Origin: Pseudovirgaria hyperparasitica
Lineage: Eukaryota > Ascomycota > Dothideomycetes > Acrospermales > Acrospermaceae
Reading direction: 5' to 3'
Assembly: GCF_010093815.1 (NCBI RefSeq)
Contig: NW_022985550.1
Coordinates: 1,253,074 to 1,317,073, forward strand
Length of the DNA: 64,000 nucleotides
Shown: positions 31,811 through 43,790 of the stretch, piece by piece
How the letters are laid out: the number at the start of each line of letters is the position of its first letter
Numbering within the stretch: the first letter of the stretch is position 1
Notes under the pieces: model-generated
The model's database searches: none
What the model saw: only the letters and a program-made list of their open reading frames with translations
What the model was told of the DNA's origin: nothing
Program-made: the position numbers and the translations under genes

Positions 31811-34800
31811 ATGACCGCCCAACTCCTGACTTCGGAGCTCACCAACCTCATACAAGACGCGAAGAGGAAAAATCCTGATCTGAAAAATGTGAGAAGTATC
31901 GTAGTCAGAGTGCTGTACTCACTAACGCGGGAACGGCCAGGCAGCCGAAAAATCTTTACAGGAACTCAAGTCACTTCATGTCACCTCTGAAGAACAGTTG
32001 ACTGCTGGTCTGTGATGATCCTTCTCATAATATAAACTGTTGCTGACTACGAGAGAGATCTTGTCCGTCGCCCTCAGTTCATAGAGCCATTTCTCATTGC
32101 CTGCGGAACCCATAACTCCAAATTCGCTAGCCCAGGAGCGGTATGCCTGCAAAGGCTCTCCGTTTCTCGTGGTATCCCAAAAGAGCGCTTACGAGATGTC
32201 CTCCAGGCACTACAGCAGTGCATCTCTCTCAGTATGTGCTATGCTGAATCAGTATCACATTGATCGCTGACTAGTTAGGCCTGGATGTCCAACTGAAGGT
32301 TCTTCAAACATTGCCATCCCTCCTTGCAAATTACTCAAGTGAATTGAGAGGCGAATTGCTAGCAGCAACTTTAACCATATGCTCTTCGCTCCAAGCCGTG
32401 AAAACTCCCGCAGTCAGTAGTACTGCAGTAGCTACACTCCAGCAGCTTGTGAGCTCGGTGTTCGACAAGGTATCCGATGAAGATGGTACGTGGCAAGTTC
32501 TGCATTACTACTTGTTACTGATGACTCGATAGAAAAGGCCCTCGAAATTCCCGCTACCGTTGCAGTACCTATAAAGGATGGCTCCATGCCAGTCCGTCCT
32601 GCAGCTCACGATGCGTATTCTGTGGGTTATGTCCTATCGACCTGCATTCTGTCGCAGATGCTGATTGACCCAGATTTTCCATGATCTTTGCCTCATTGCA
32701 GAAGGTAACCAGCCAAAATATGTCCGCTTTAGTGTCGTGAATCAAGCGTCTGGTCTCGAACTCCTAGAGACAATTCTGTCAAATCATGGCTCTATTTTTT
32801 TGTCTCATCCTGAGCAAGGCCACCTCCTTTGCGTTTTAGTAATGCCGCTGGTTTACCGGTGCTTGAACGAAGGATTATCATTCCAGATTACGGTGAGAGC
32901 TTTTCGAATACTGCATGTCCTTCTCAGACAGCATCTCTCCATCTTGTCGACTGTAAGCGAAGAAGCCCTGATATCCGTTGTGCGTATGCTGGACGAGAGC
33001 ATGCCTTCCTGGAAAAGGGCACTTGCTTTGGAATTATTCCGCAGTATCCTATCTGATCAATTCCTCATCGTCGCTATCTATTCCACATACGATCAGGTAG
33101 AGGGTCGCAGTGACATAATCCGCGATAGCTTGAGCTCTTTCGTGCGCATGTCTACTGAAAAACCTTCACTCATAGGACTGGGACAGCAGTCTTCAGCTCC
33201 GTACATCAGCACAGAGCGATCTCAAGAAGACCATGCTGAACAAGCTGCCATGGAGGCGGGAGCTATAGGTGGTATGATAGGTAGTCCATCAGTCTCGACA
33301 AACAACACCGGTATCTCCGTTCAGTGGAGCACACTCAGAACAGCCTGCATTGATTACCTCGATAAAGCAGAACCACCTCCACTTCCAGAGACATATCTGT
33401 ACAGTTTGGTCCTTACATGCATCAATAATCTCTCGGAAAGCTTGGCCAGGTTCATTTTACCGCTAACAGTCCACATGGAGACGAAAAGCAGAAAGAAAAG
33501 CAGAGCGCAAGGGGTAGTAGACGAAGAAGCGCCCCTGGCTGATGATGCTGACATTAGTATCAAAAGTAAACGAAGAGTATCAAGAACTCAATCCTTCAGA
33601 AAAAAGACAGTCCCTGTCAACCCGCTTTCCCTGGGCAAACACAATGCTCTACCAAGGGTCAAGAGCATTGCAGATCTCGTTGAGACTTGCTGGCCAGCGG
33701 TGCTCGCCACGTGTTCAACCTTTCTGAACGCATCTCTGGACAATGACTATTACAGGGCGCTTGTTAGGTCTTTCCAAAAATTCACACAGGTCGCTGGGTT
33801 GCTTAGACTAGCTACTCCAAGAGATGCGCTCCTAACTACGCTTGGCAAAAATGCGGTTCCAGCAAACGTGCTCACTGCTGGCGTTATATCGCCCAAGACC
33901 GGACAGAGCGATGGCAGTGGCATGTCAATTGGTACTAGAGGATTACTGAGCGTCGACAGCATTGTTAGTCAGGCTTCCTCCCTGTCTTTCGATCGAGTAC
34001 GACGCGGGTCAGTGGACGTTTCAGCCCCTCAACCGTCGTTGAATGCACGGAATCTCTTGTGTTTGCGGGCCTTGTTGAATCTTGCTATTGCACTAGGACC
34101 GACTCTAGAGACAGCATGGAGTATCGTATTTGAGACTCTTCAGCAAGCAGACCTCATCTTGGCAGCTTCATCCGGCAAGGGAGACTCTCGCGATCATCGC
34201 TCTACTCAAGGTTCGGGCCCATTGCCAAATATAGCGGAGACCAGCATACAAGACGTTAGCACAGAGGCTACAGCTGTGCAGGCCGCTGCTTCTAGGCTTT
34301 TTGAAAGCACCGTTGACTTTCCCAACGAAGCATTCATAACGGTAGTCCAAGCTCTCTGTCGACAATTGCGCGCTATACCCAGATCTTTTCTACCAGGAGG
34401 TCCTACCCCAGGGCAAAAACCTAGTCATCCACGACGTGTAGGCAGCGTGACTGGCATTACCCTCAATACAGATTCTGGTGCTCAAGAATATGTGTTTGCG
34501 CTTGGAAAAATTGGGGATCTTGCAGCGATGAATCTTCACAGATTGACACATTATAGTGCATCTGAAAGTGGGTGGGACATTCTAGTTGAGGAGCTAAACT
34601 TGATCACGAAGAACCATAGCATACCCCCAAAAGCACGCCGAATGAGTGCGGACATTGTTGGTCAAATCGGGCAGGACATGGCGAAACTTTCAATGTCTGA
34701 GGAGCTAGATGTACGCAAGCACGTGCAAAGCACGTTTTTGGATGCTCTGCTGTCGCAAATATCCTCACTGTATCAAGACCGGGATATCATCAAATCCGAC

Positions 34801-37233
34801 GATATCGACGATGTTACTATGGACATTCATGATATCGCACTTCAAGCTCTGAGATCGATGCTGGAACAGTGTGGCGAATCGCTCACCACGGGATGGGGTT
34901 CTGTCTTTGCTATCCTTCGCAGTGTTTTCATATACACTGGATCTCAATCATCTCAAGTCGCGGTCGAAGATCATATAGATTCTGAAGAGGGATATGAACT
35001 ATCCAGTCCGCGTAAGCCACCGACAAATGTCTATCAAACATCATCTACGATCTCAAGACGGCTGGCTCGCTCTGCATTCGACTCTGTCCAGCTAATCTGC
35101 TCTGACTTCTTGATCAACATCCCAACCGAAGTTGCGACGGTATTGTTGGAGCTCATATTGAAGTTCACATCACAAGACCAAGATTTGAACATGTCCTTGA
35201 CTGTAAGTTGAAAAGACTATCATTAAGTGTGAGACTCATTCGCATAGACCATAACTTTCCTCTGGAATGTATCAGACAATTTAAATCACAAGACACAGAA
35301 GATAGATCTGGAAGATATGTCTTCTACCAGAACAAACGAGCTCGAACTCGCGCAACTCATCAGCGAGCGAGCGAGAGATGGCTCCGTATCCGCATTATGG
35401 CTGCTGGTACTGGTCCAGCTTTCGGCCGTCAGCATTGATCAACGCATCGAAGTACGCAACGGAGCCATCCAGACGATCCTCAGGATCTTCGAAAATACTG
35501 GTGATGAGTTACTTCCGAACGGATGGCGATTATGCCTGCATGCTGTCCTTTTCAGGCTCGTTACGTCAAATCTAATCATTCAAGAGTCTCTTTCTGCTAC
35601 AGACAGCACTCTACACATAGAGCGTATGAGAGCATGGGATGAGACTTCTGGAGTCGTTTTATCTGTCGTATCCAATCTCTTTGCCTCCAATCTAGATTTG
35701 ATTATGCAAGTGGAAACAGTTGATGATATCTGGCAGGTTCTCATAGGGCTTTGGCGCCGGTATCTAGCCATAGGATCTCATAGCTTGAGCACTTCGACAT
35801 ACACAGCTATCGGTAGTATACTCTCCAAGGTCCATGACAGAGATGCTATTGGTAGTAGAGCTAGCCAGCTTGTCTCAAGCCTCTTGATAAACAATTTCCC
35901 CGAAGAGATCAGAGTCATGGAGACGGCAGATTCCAATCAGGAAGCATATAATGCATATGCAAAGACATTCGGAGAAGTCTATCGACTAGTGTCGGCTGAT
36001 CTGAGTTTAGACATAGTTCGCCAAGCTCTTAGGAATTTTCGGCGTCTTGCCGAACAGTCTATTGCTGCCCCGTATTCCTCTGATGTCGAGTATCCTACAT
36101 CATTGCAGAAAAGCATGATTGAATGTCTCTCGAATGTGGACTCCGAGTTGGCGGGTGTACCTTCAGCTCTACTCACACTCTACAGTGATCTCATCATGCT
36201 ACCATATAGGAAAGCAAAGGGTGAAATAGCGCCGAAGGGCCCGACATATGTCGCGCTATCCAAGGCTGCGATGAAACTATCAGTGAGAGTGACCCTTCGT
36301 CATGTCGCTTTCGACGAGATTTACACCTCAGGTGCCATATCAAAGGTACTCGATAGTTTCGCCTTAGCTATAAGTCAGAAGTACAAATGGAAACTGGAAG
36401 GGAAGACATCCACAACATGGCAGACAGCGACGAAAAGCGCGCTCACAGTTCTGGAGTCGATCCTTGATCATCTACGCGAAACTCCCCTTGACCTGGATAT
36501 CATGAGACTCATATGGGGAAAGGTTGTAATTATTGCTGAGCACATCGCTCACGCAGATCTCGCTGCAGCTTCGCCGACCTCACCCCTAGTGGCCGATGAG
36601 GAATTTGACATATCTTCGCTGGAGAATCTTCAGAGGCTGATCATACCTTCTCTCGGCTCCAGCAAGACATTAGAGGCGTCTCGCCGTGCTTACACCTCGA
36701 GTCTTTTCCGCAGTTCTCTCATCCACGCTACGGAGGCTGGCGAGATCCCAGATCTAGACGGAGGGCCACTTCAAGGGTTGTACACGATTCGTTTCGGACG
36801 GACATACGATCCGCATCCTTCACCTCGTACCAAGATGTCCCTCTTCTGTCTTTCCGAGCTCATTGCCCTTGTCACAGCGAAAGATGGCTCAGCAGAACAC
36901 GTCAAGCTAGCCCAAGCAGCAGCCCCATATCTCATCCTACGGGCGGCGCTACCCATAAAACGGTATATTGCAGATCAGCCGCTACGTGGAAAGATGCCCC
37001 AGCCGGAGAGCCAACGACAGGAACTGTTGTTTGTGCTACAGGCAATGAAGGACTTGGAGTCTGAGCCCAAAGCCATTCCAGATGCTGAGGGGATAAGCTC
37101 GACGACCAAGAAGCACCTACATAGGCTATTTCCACTCGTCACAAAGGCAATTATAGTCGCAGAGCGCGACGCGGAGATTCTAAGAGCGTTGACGGACTTG
37201 TTAGAAGTTGTTAGTGATGGATTTGGCATGTAG
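31811..37233 (+). CDS. MON2: Mon2-family protein of endosome-Golgi traffic
   Basis: Seven exons, 31811-31888, 31941-32007, 32058-32231, 32279-32485, 32533-32621, 32674-35202 and 35248-37233, give 1709 aa. The N-terminal part (MTAQLLTSELTNLIQDAKRK, FIEPFLIACGTHNSKF, HDLCLIAEGNQP) is the DCB-HUS type region shared with large Arf-GEFs, but no Sec7 domain follows, which is the Mon2 layout. The last junction recreates TITFLWNVSD, a conserved segment. Mon2 is a peripheral membrane scaffold that works with Dopey and the flippase Neo1 in recycling between endosomes and the trans-Golgi. Small introns cluster in the first 900 bases, as is common in long fungal genes. The acceptor at 32673 was chosen over the nearer one at 32657, which would give a stop. 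Confidence 0.93.
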
Positions 37234-37666
37234 ACAAACACGCTCAGAAGGCCAATAGCAAAACGTTGAAAAGCAATAAACGCCTCGGCCGCCCTTCCAC
37301 TCGCGCGTATTGAATGTGCGTAGATCTCGATTGTCGCGTAGGAATACACCATTCTCGATGCCCCACATGCGTGTTACTTTGCAAACGTTCACTCAATGCG
37401 TGCGCGGTGCGAGATAAACACGCTCCCCTGCAAGCGTGTTCATACGGGCTATTCTGCCATAAACAGCTAGCGCAAGACGTGACACCATACTCAACCAATC
37501 GCGCGTCACATCATTAGCCGAATGCATGCGTCAACATCAACCCTCTATCCCGGTAGACCATCTACATAGTAAGTGTCACGGGCAGTGCACAAGCATCAGA
37601 TTTACAGGCAGAAAAACAAAATAAAGAAGAACTGGAGGGGACAAGTCAGATTGAACGGCGACGATA
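37234..37666. other. Short intergenic region between MON2 and HIT gene
   Basis: 3' flank of MON2 and promoter of the HIT gene on the same strand. Nothing else was seen. Confidence 0.6.
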
Positions 37667-38332
37667 ATGTCGCTGGACGATCACTACCCAACATCATGTC
37701 CGTTCTGCGGCATCGCATCCGCATACCCTGCACCGCCATCATCGGCCTCAACATCCACATCACTTGCCCAATGCATTCCAACGGAAGAAGCATCCTCACC
37801 AGACGAACTTACGCCCGCCGCTTTCGTCGTCTTCTCTGCGCCTGAGGTAATCGCCTTCCTCGACATCATGCCCATGGCACGTGGACACCTGCTTGTGGCG
37901 ACGCGACGGCACGTGGAGAAGGTAGGGCAGTTGGATGCTGCGAGTGCCGGAGAAATTGGTATGTAAGCTCTTTCTCGACTGTATCGCTGGGAATTGTGTG
38001 GATGCGTGTGTGATGTTTGATTAATACTGGATGTAGGCCGCATTCTTCCCCTTCTCAGCACTTCATTGATTGCGACTGTGTCTTGCACAGACTATAACAT
38101 TGTGCAGAATAATGGTGCTGCTGCTGCGCAGATTGTGCCGCATATTCATTTCCATATCATACCGCGAAATGCGTCCACACATGTCCCAGAGATGCAGGCG
38201 AGAAGCTGGACTATGTTCGGGAGGGGTCAGAGGGCAGAGTTGGATGAGGAGGACGGGACGGTGTTGGCAAGGCAGATTAGAGAGAGGCTGAGAGAGGAAG
38301 TGAGGAGAACAGAGCAAAAGGGGAAGTTATGA
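37667..38332 (+). CDS. HIT-family nucleotide hydrolase
   Basis: Exons 37667-37958 and 38037-38332 give 195 aa. The N terminus has a CPFC pair, common in HIT proteins, followed by a Ser-rich stretch. Next come the strand-helix core (AFLDIMPMARGHLLVATRRH), NNGAAAAQ, and the catalytic triad PHIHFHIIPR with His at 133, 135 and 137. HIT proteins cleave or transfer nucleoside monophosphates, as in HINT/Hnt1 phosphoramidases or Fhit-like Ap3A hydrolases; which activity applies is not clear, though the sequence is nearer to the Hnt1-like branch. The C-terminal helix is long and charged. The ATG at 37667 directly precedes the CPFC region. Confidence 0.9.
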
Positions 38333-39015
38333 GAATGCTAAGGGGAGATTCGGGTCGTAGACAATGCACTGTATATGATGCACCTGTTTCCAGATGCGTA
38401 AAGGACCATGCGAATGGGTTACCACTCGAATATATCGCAATACGGGACAGAACATGAGACAATGAATAATCGCAGAATCCCTTTCATTATACCGAGAAGT
38501 CACTTGCCAGCATGTCGCGACCACGGAACTATGCACCGTACCCCATCCTCATGCAACAAAGTCTATCTAAAGGTGCTGAGAAGAAAGACGCAGAAAATAC
38601 AGTACTGAGATCATGCCTAGGTAGAATCCCTAGCGGAACTTCTCAACCGGTCTCAGAAAAGATGTGCCTGCGCGTGAGCTTCTTTGATCCAAAAACAGGC
38701 GTAGAAGATGAAGGGATTGCAGCGGTACGAATGGTATGCGCGTAGACCGCCGAGGCTGGTGGTCAATGATTGAGCTATAGACATGAGGTTCTTGGTGAGT
38801 TGCTGCCGTTCGTATCCAGGCCACGCGGGAAACGGAAAGTGATGTGTAGAACGTGAAATAACAAAGCCATTATGTCGGTCGCCCTTAAACGCCGTTACGC
38901 CTAGTCGTAAATCGATGAATGAGTCTTACGCCACGCCTATGCTTGCATTGCCACGCCAACTGTACCGCTGCACCAAGGACGCTTGGCGTAGCACTCAGAG
39001 GACACATAGCCAGAC
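38333..39015. other. Intergenic, convergent gap
   Basis: Between the HIT gene (+) and cyclin B (-). A few frames of 60-77 codons have no support. Confidence 0.6.
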
Positions 39016-40725
39016 CTAGAAGATCGGCTCCTCGTCCCCAGTTGATGGTAGCCCGGGACGAGCATTGCCATCAACATCAACGACGTCACCATGCTCATGG
39101 ACGAACTCTTTAGCCCACTTGCGGCAGAAGATAGATGCTACAAGAGTTAGTATTCAATCATGTAGTGTGTACCTATAGACAACGAACCCTTGTAGAATTT
39201 CTTGCTAGCATATTTCTTGAAGAATGCCTCATGAATGACTGGGCCAGAGATGTACTGGATCATCAACTCAAGAACGGGCTCGATCTCTTTGGCGGTGTAG
39301 CCCGCATAGTGAGCGATAGTTGCGTCCTGTAGGCTTTAGCATATATCGCGAGTAGATAAGACTCAGTGACTTACCCATTCTCCACGGTTCAGAATCAGAC
39401 GAGCCATATACATGGAAGCAGCGGCGATCTGGCTTGGAGGAAACTTGATCATTTTGTGTTCTAGACAGCTGATCTCCAAAAGGTATTTGCCGACAGTACG
39501 TGTATGGATATCGTAATTGTCTGCCTTGGATATCCTTCGGAGAAAGTTCATAGGGTTTGGGTAGCTAAGATCGTAGTTGAGAGCAGCAAGGACGAAACGC
39601 TCAGCACTGAGGATCTCGTCTTCAGTAAAGCCGTCATCAGCAACATGCCGGAAATTCTGCACATGGGGTGAAAGGACCTCTTCGTATTTCGATGCAATAA
39701 ACATAGCCGTTACGCCAACGAGTTGTAGACGGTCAAGCTGGACGACCTTTGCCGAGAGAAACCGGTCGATGATGTTGACAGCCAAGAAAAGAGTCTCCGG
39801 TAGTAGACGAAAGCGAGTGTGAACCTCAAGCAACCAGTCAATGAGGATACCTCGCATTTTCCATTCGAGTTCGCCTTGCATATCCATGTAGTCCTCGTTT
39901 GGCAATGTTCTCAACTCCAATTCTTTCAGGTAGTCAAAGATTTCGTGAACGTATTCAGCAACCATGAGGGGATCCTCTCTGTCGTCTTCGTCTAGATCGA
40001 GGATCATCTCATCTGAAGATTCCTTGAGAGGCTCAACCTTCACTTCGTCACGCTCAACTTGCTTCTCAATTTCAACCTTCACGGTTGTTTTCGTGGTCTG
40101 CCTGTTCACCTCAGGAGCAATGTTTTCTGAGTCCTGGTAATCTTCTTCGACAATTGACTTGGTGCTTGACCCGGTGTGACGCTTTTTCGTGACGGGACCT
40201 GTGGCGCCGGAGCCACTGGCGGGTCGTTTGAGTTCCGACGCAGTGTTGTTTTTGTCTTTAGGCTGAAGTATGGATCGAGACGTGGTCGTCTTTGTTGTCT
40301 TCTGGACTCGTGAGGGCTGTGCTGCCTTGGATACAAGGCCTGTCTTGCTCGCCAAAGGTTTCTTCACCTCTTTGCCGTCTTTACCCTCCCCCACATCACC
40401 CTTGACAACATTGCTCACGTCGCCCAACGCAGCACGTCTTCTAACCTGGCCGCCAGTTGCAGCCGATAGAGTATTCGAGGTAGTCTTCTTGGTCTGAAGG
40501 GCCTTCTTTGGTGGGGCTTCATTTTCATTGCCAGTGAGCGCCGCGGCTTTGGCACGCGTCAGTCGCGTTGTTCCAACATTTTCGTCATTCTCGTTCGTTA
40601 TGGCCCGTTTTAGGGGACGCGCAACCTAGAAAAATGTCAGGTCATGCTGAAGCAATCTTTCAATTCGCGTCAAGAAGCAGTATGTGATGTTATCAAAACA
40701 AGTGGCGGGAACGTACGGGAGGCAT
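39016..40725 (-). CDS. nimE: G2/mitotic B-type cyclin
   Basis: Four exons, complement(40717-40725), (39375-40625), (39188-39326) and (39016-39137), give 506 aa. The first exon encodes only Met-Pro-Pro, and the 91-nt intron after it is supported by good splice sites and by the basic start VARPLKRAITNEN. A destruction box RAALGDVSN (R67, L70, N75) marks it for APC/C turnover. The cyclin box starts near MRGILIDWLLEVH and continues through FLAVNIIDRFLS and FIASKYEE, all canonical; the second cyclin fold ends in FFKKYASKKF. This is the Cdk1 partner that drives entry into mitosis (NimE of Aspergillus, Cdc13 of fission yeast). The middle region is Lys/Glu-rich. Confidence 0.95.
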
Positions 40726-41756
40726 GATGAACAGTCAGACGTTCTGACAACGTCCCGGGCCAGAAACTTGAGTGAAGCCGTGGTGAGGTGGGGGTGCTGA
40801 TATGTTCTAAGTGAATGTATAGTCAGTATGCAGTCTATTCCACGCGCGATAGAGCAGCAGTGAACATACATATAACGCGGTCAATAAGCCTGCTATAACA
40901 TAAGATCTATGAGTACCTGCTCAAGATGCTCAATGAGGATGTGAGTCGAGCTCGACGCGAGATATGAAATCGTGAAAACGGATTGATGATGCTCAATGGT
41001 GATGTATGCGCGAGGAGGATGGCCACTATCGAACGCGAGGAAACGCGAACAACAGATAGCTGCACTGAATATCTATCTCCACGAGAGGAGTAGATGTTAT
41101 GCACTCGAGGTGGAGGAAATGGTAAACAACAATGGGTGGAAGACCAAATGTCGAGGTAGAAGAGAGGAGCTGCGAGGTGCAGAGCTGGTTTGTTTTGGGT
41201 GCGCACTGTTAGATCGGTCGCGAGTGCCAAGACCTGGATTTCGTCGACACGACCTGGCGTAGCAACAAAGCAGCAGGCATATTTGCGCGCGTCGGATTGG
41301 TCCGTTCGTACGCGCTTTTACCTCGTGCAAATAACGCCCTATGCTGCAGACGAGGTGATGGCATTGAACTAGGTGACGGTCGCTGAGAGTTCACATATAT
41401 AAACTGCAATTAAATGGAGGATACAGGTGGATTATATATTCTGTTCCTTCAATCAGACAGTATCGACACCCTTGAAAGTTGGTTGAGCGGATCCTCGCGC
41501 ATCGAACGCCTAGCAACACGTTCTGTCCACGGCCCTTATTTATCGCCTTAGTGCCTTGGTGCCCTAGTGCCTTAGCGATTCTTGTGTGCCTCAGGTGGAC
41601 GCAATCTAGCGTGCTGCCAAGATGAAGTCTCGGGCGAATCTTGAGACCTCTCGATTAATTGACAAAACCTCTCACTGCCTGCATCGACAATCCCCGTCGC
41701 ATCATTCGGTTTGTGCTCAAATGGCTCCATAGAGCTGTCCTACCGCCCTCATTAGA
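40726..41756. promoter_or_regulatory. Divergent promoter region of cyclin B and uL2m; 8-bp tandem repeat
   Basis: 1.03 kb between divergent start codons. Four near-perfect 8-bp units (GCCTTAGT-like) sit at 41545-41576, about 180 bp before the uL2m start. No gene is seen inside. Confidence 0.5.
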
Positions 41757-43021
41757 ATGCTACAACCACGGATTCCGCTATGGCGGTGCTTCCAGCAGTC
41801 GACAAACTCCCGTTCCTTTCTTCGAACCTACGCAACCTCCCAGAAAACCAAACCGCGGAGCTCGCAAAGCGACATTACTAGCACAGACGAGGATGGCTCC
41901 CCGAAGAAAAAGTATTCTCAGCGAGTTCGGCTCATCAGGTCAGATGAGAAGTCAATATGGTTACGAGGAATAACAAACAGTACACGAAACTACAAGAGGC
42001 AGATTTTTACACATCTGTGGAAAGGTGGACCATATAAGCCATTGACTTACCCAAAGAAGGGTATGGCAAAGGGAGGAAGGAATAATCAAGGCCGAGTTTG
42101 TGTACGGCATCGCGGTGGGGGGCACAAGAGAAGAATTCGGATATTAGACTTTCACCGCAAAGAGCCTGGTAGGCAAATAGTCGAGCGCATTGAATACGAC
42201 CCGAACAGGACCGCGCATATCGCATTGCTAAAGAACGAGAAGACTAAGAAGCGGACCTACATCGTCGCCGCAGATGGCATGATGGCAGGGGATACCGTTG
42301 AGAGCTTCATGTCGGGCATTCCAGCACGTATAGTAGACGAAATGGGCGGTACGATTGATCCTGGTATCCTTGCGTCGAAAACAATCTTCACCGGGAACTG
42401 TTTGCCGATTTTTCGCATACCGCCTGGCACTCAAGTCTACAATGTTGGTTCTAAGATCGGTGGCAAGGCCGTCTTCTGTCGTACAGCCGGTTCCTTTGCA
42501 ACCGTGACACAGAAGAATGTGGAGAATGAATCTAAACTCAATCCTCAGTACCAGTCCTGTGAAGTCCAATTAGCAAGCGGCGAAATCCGAAAGGTTTCTC
42601 CTTATGCTTGTGCTACCATAGGACGGGTCAGCAACCACGAGCATCATAAGAATACGCTGGGTAAGGCAGGCCGAAGTCGGTGGAAGAATATACGACCAAC
42701 AGTGAGGGGTATGGCCATGAATGCCGGTACGCTCGCCTAATCAGATAAATCTTGCAGTTGCACGTACTGATCGACTGTTGTAGCGGATCACCCTCACGGT
42801 GGCGGAAGAGGCAAATCGAAGGGTAAGAGGATTCCACAAAGTCCATGGGGACAACAGGTAAGCTAGCCATTATACGTGCATGTATCAGCCCATGTCCTTA
42901 CACTGTGTAGGCCAAAAGCGGTTTCAAGACTCGCAGAAAGCGCAACAGACATACGTTCCTGGTCAAAGACCGCGAGAGAAATATGGGCAAGAGAAGGGCA
43001 CCCAAAGGAACACAATCTTAG
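41757..43021 (+). CDS. RML2: Mitochondrial ribosomal protein uL2m
   Basis: Exons 41757-42726, 42784-42857 and 42911-43021 give 384 aa. The N terminus (MLQPRIPLWRCFQ, basic, no acidic residues in the first 25) looks like a mitochondrial targeting sequence. The L2 fold is complete: RHRGGGHKRRIRILDF, the central barrel, and the near-universal tail GMAMNA-DHPHGGGRG rebuilt over the first junction, ending with KTRRKRNRHTF. uL2 sits at the peptidyl-transferase centre of the large subunit, and the conserved His of the HPHGGG loop is present. It is divergent from cyclin B. Confidence 0.95.
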
Positions 43022-43790
43022 CCATATTATATTCTGGCACTACACGACTCCAGTGTAGAATTAACCGTCAATAGCCAACGCACCGTCCGGCTTGTATACA
43101 GAGCATGAAGTCTAGAGGCTGTAACAATAACAGCGTGAGTTAAATAATATATATCGGGGTTTGGGCTGTTTCATGTCAAGGTTCGAGTTGTATCGTTACT
43201 TGAACCGTCAACATTTAGCTTGAGAGAACAAGAGACAAATTTTAGGATGGTTTCCCGTCCCACCCCTATAGATACGGGAGACTGGTGCGATAGAATAAAT
43301 TAGGGCTGACGAGAATGGTTGCCTTCTGGGGCCAACATCGTCGGCGTCCGCGAATGAGTCGTCTACGCCATATCGCAAAGCAGGCAGAGCGCTGTGGTTG
43401 GCTGCTACTAATTCCGGCTAAATCTACCGTGGATAGACAGAAACGTGTGCCTCACCCGTGTGCTCAGCCTCAGCTCTATGTGTGAGCCAAATAAGCGACC
43501 AACTCAAAATGTGTACTGTATTCATGACCTACTCCATGTCTCGTATGTATGTAGTCTTCGATTTCTAAACACCTATCTCCTAATATCAATTATTGTATGC
43601 TTTCACAACATCTTGAGTGCTGCAGCCCACTTTGACGGAATATCATCGTCATCATCCTGAATCCCAACCTCGAATCCTTCCACGCCGAGCGTGGTTCCGA
43701 TCCCGTCTGCCCCAAATCTCCTGGACTGCACTCTCATATATCGTGCCAGACCACTCTCCTACGTGTTCTCAAAACTGACAGAACGTCGTA
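43022..43790. other. Intergenic between uL2m and Zn2Cys6 gene
   Basis: 3' flank of uL2m and promoter of the regulator. No gene is supported. Confidence 0.6.
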
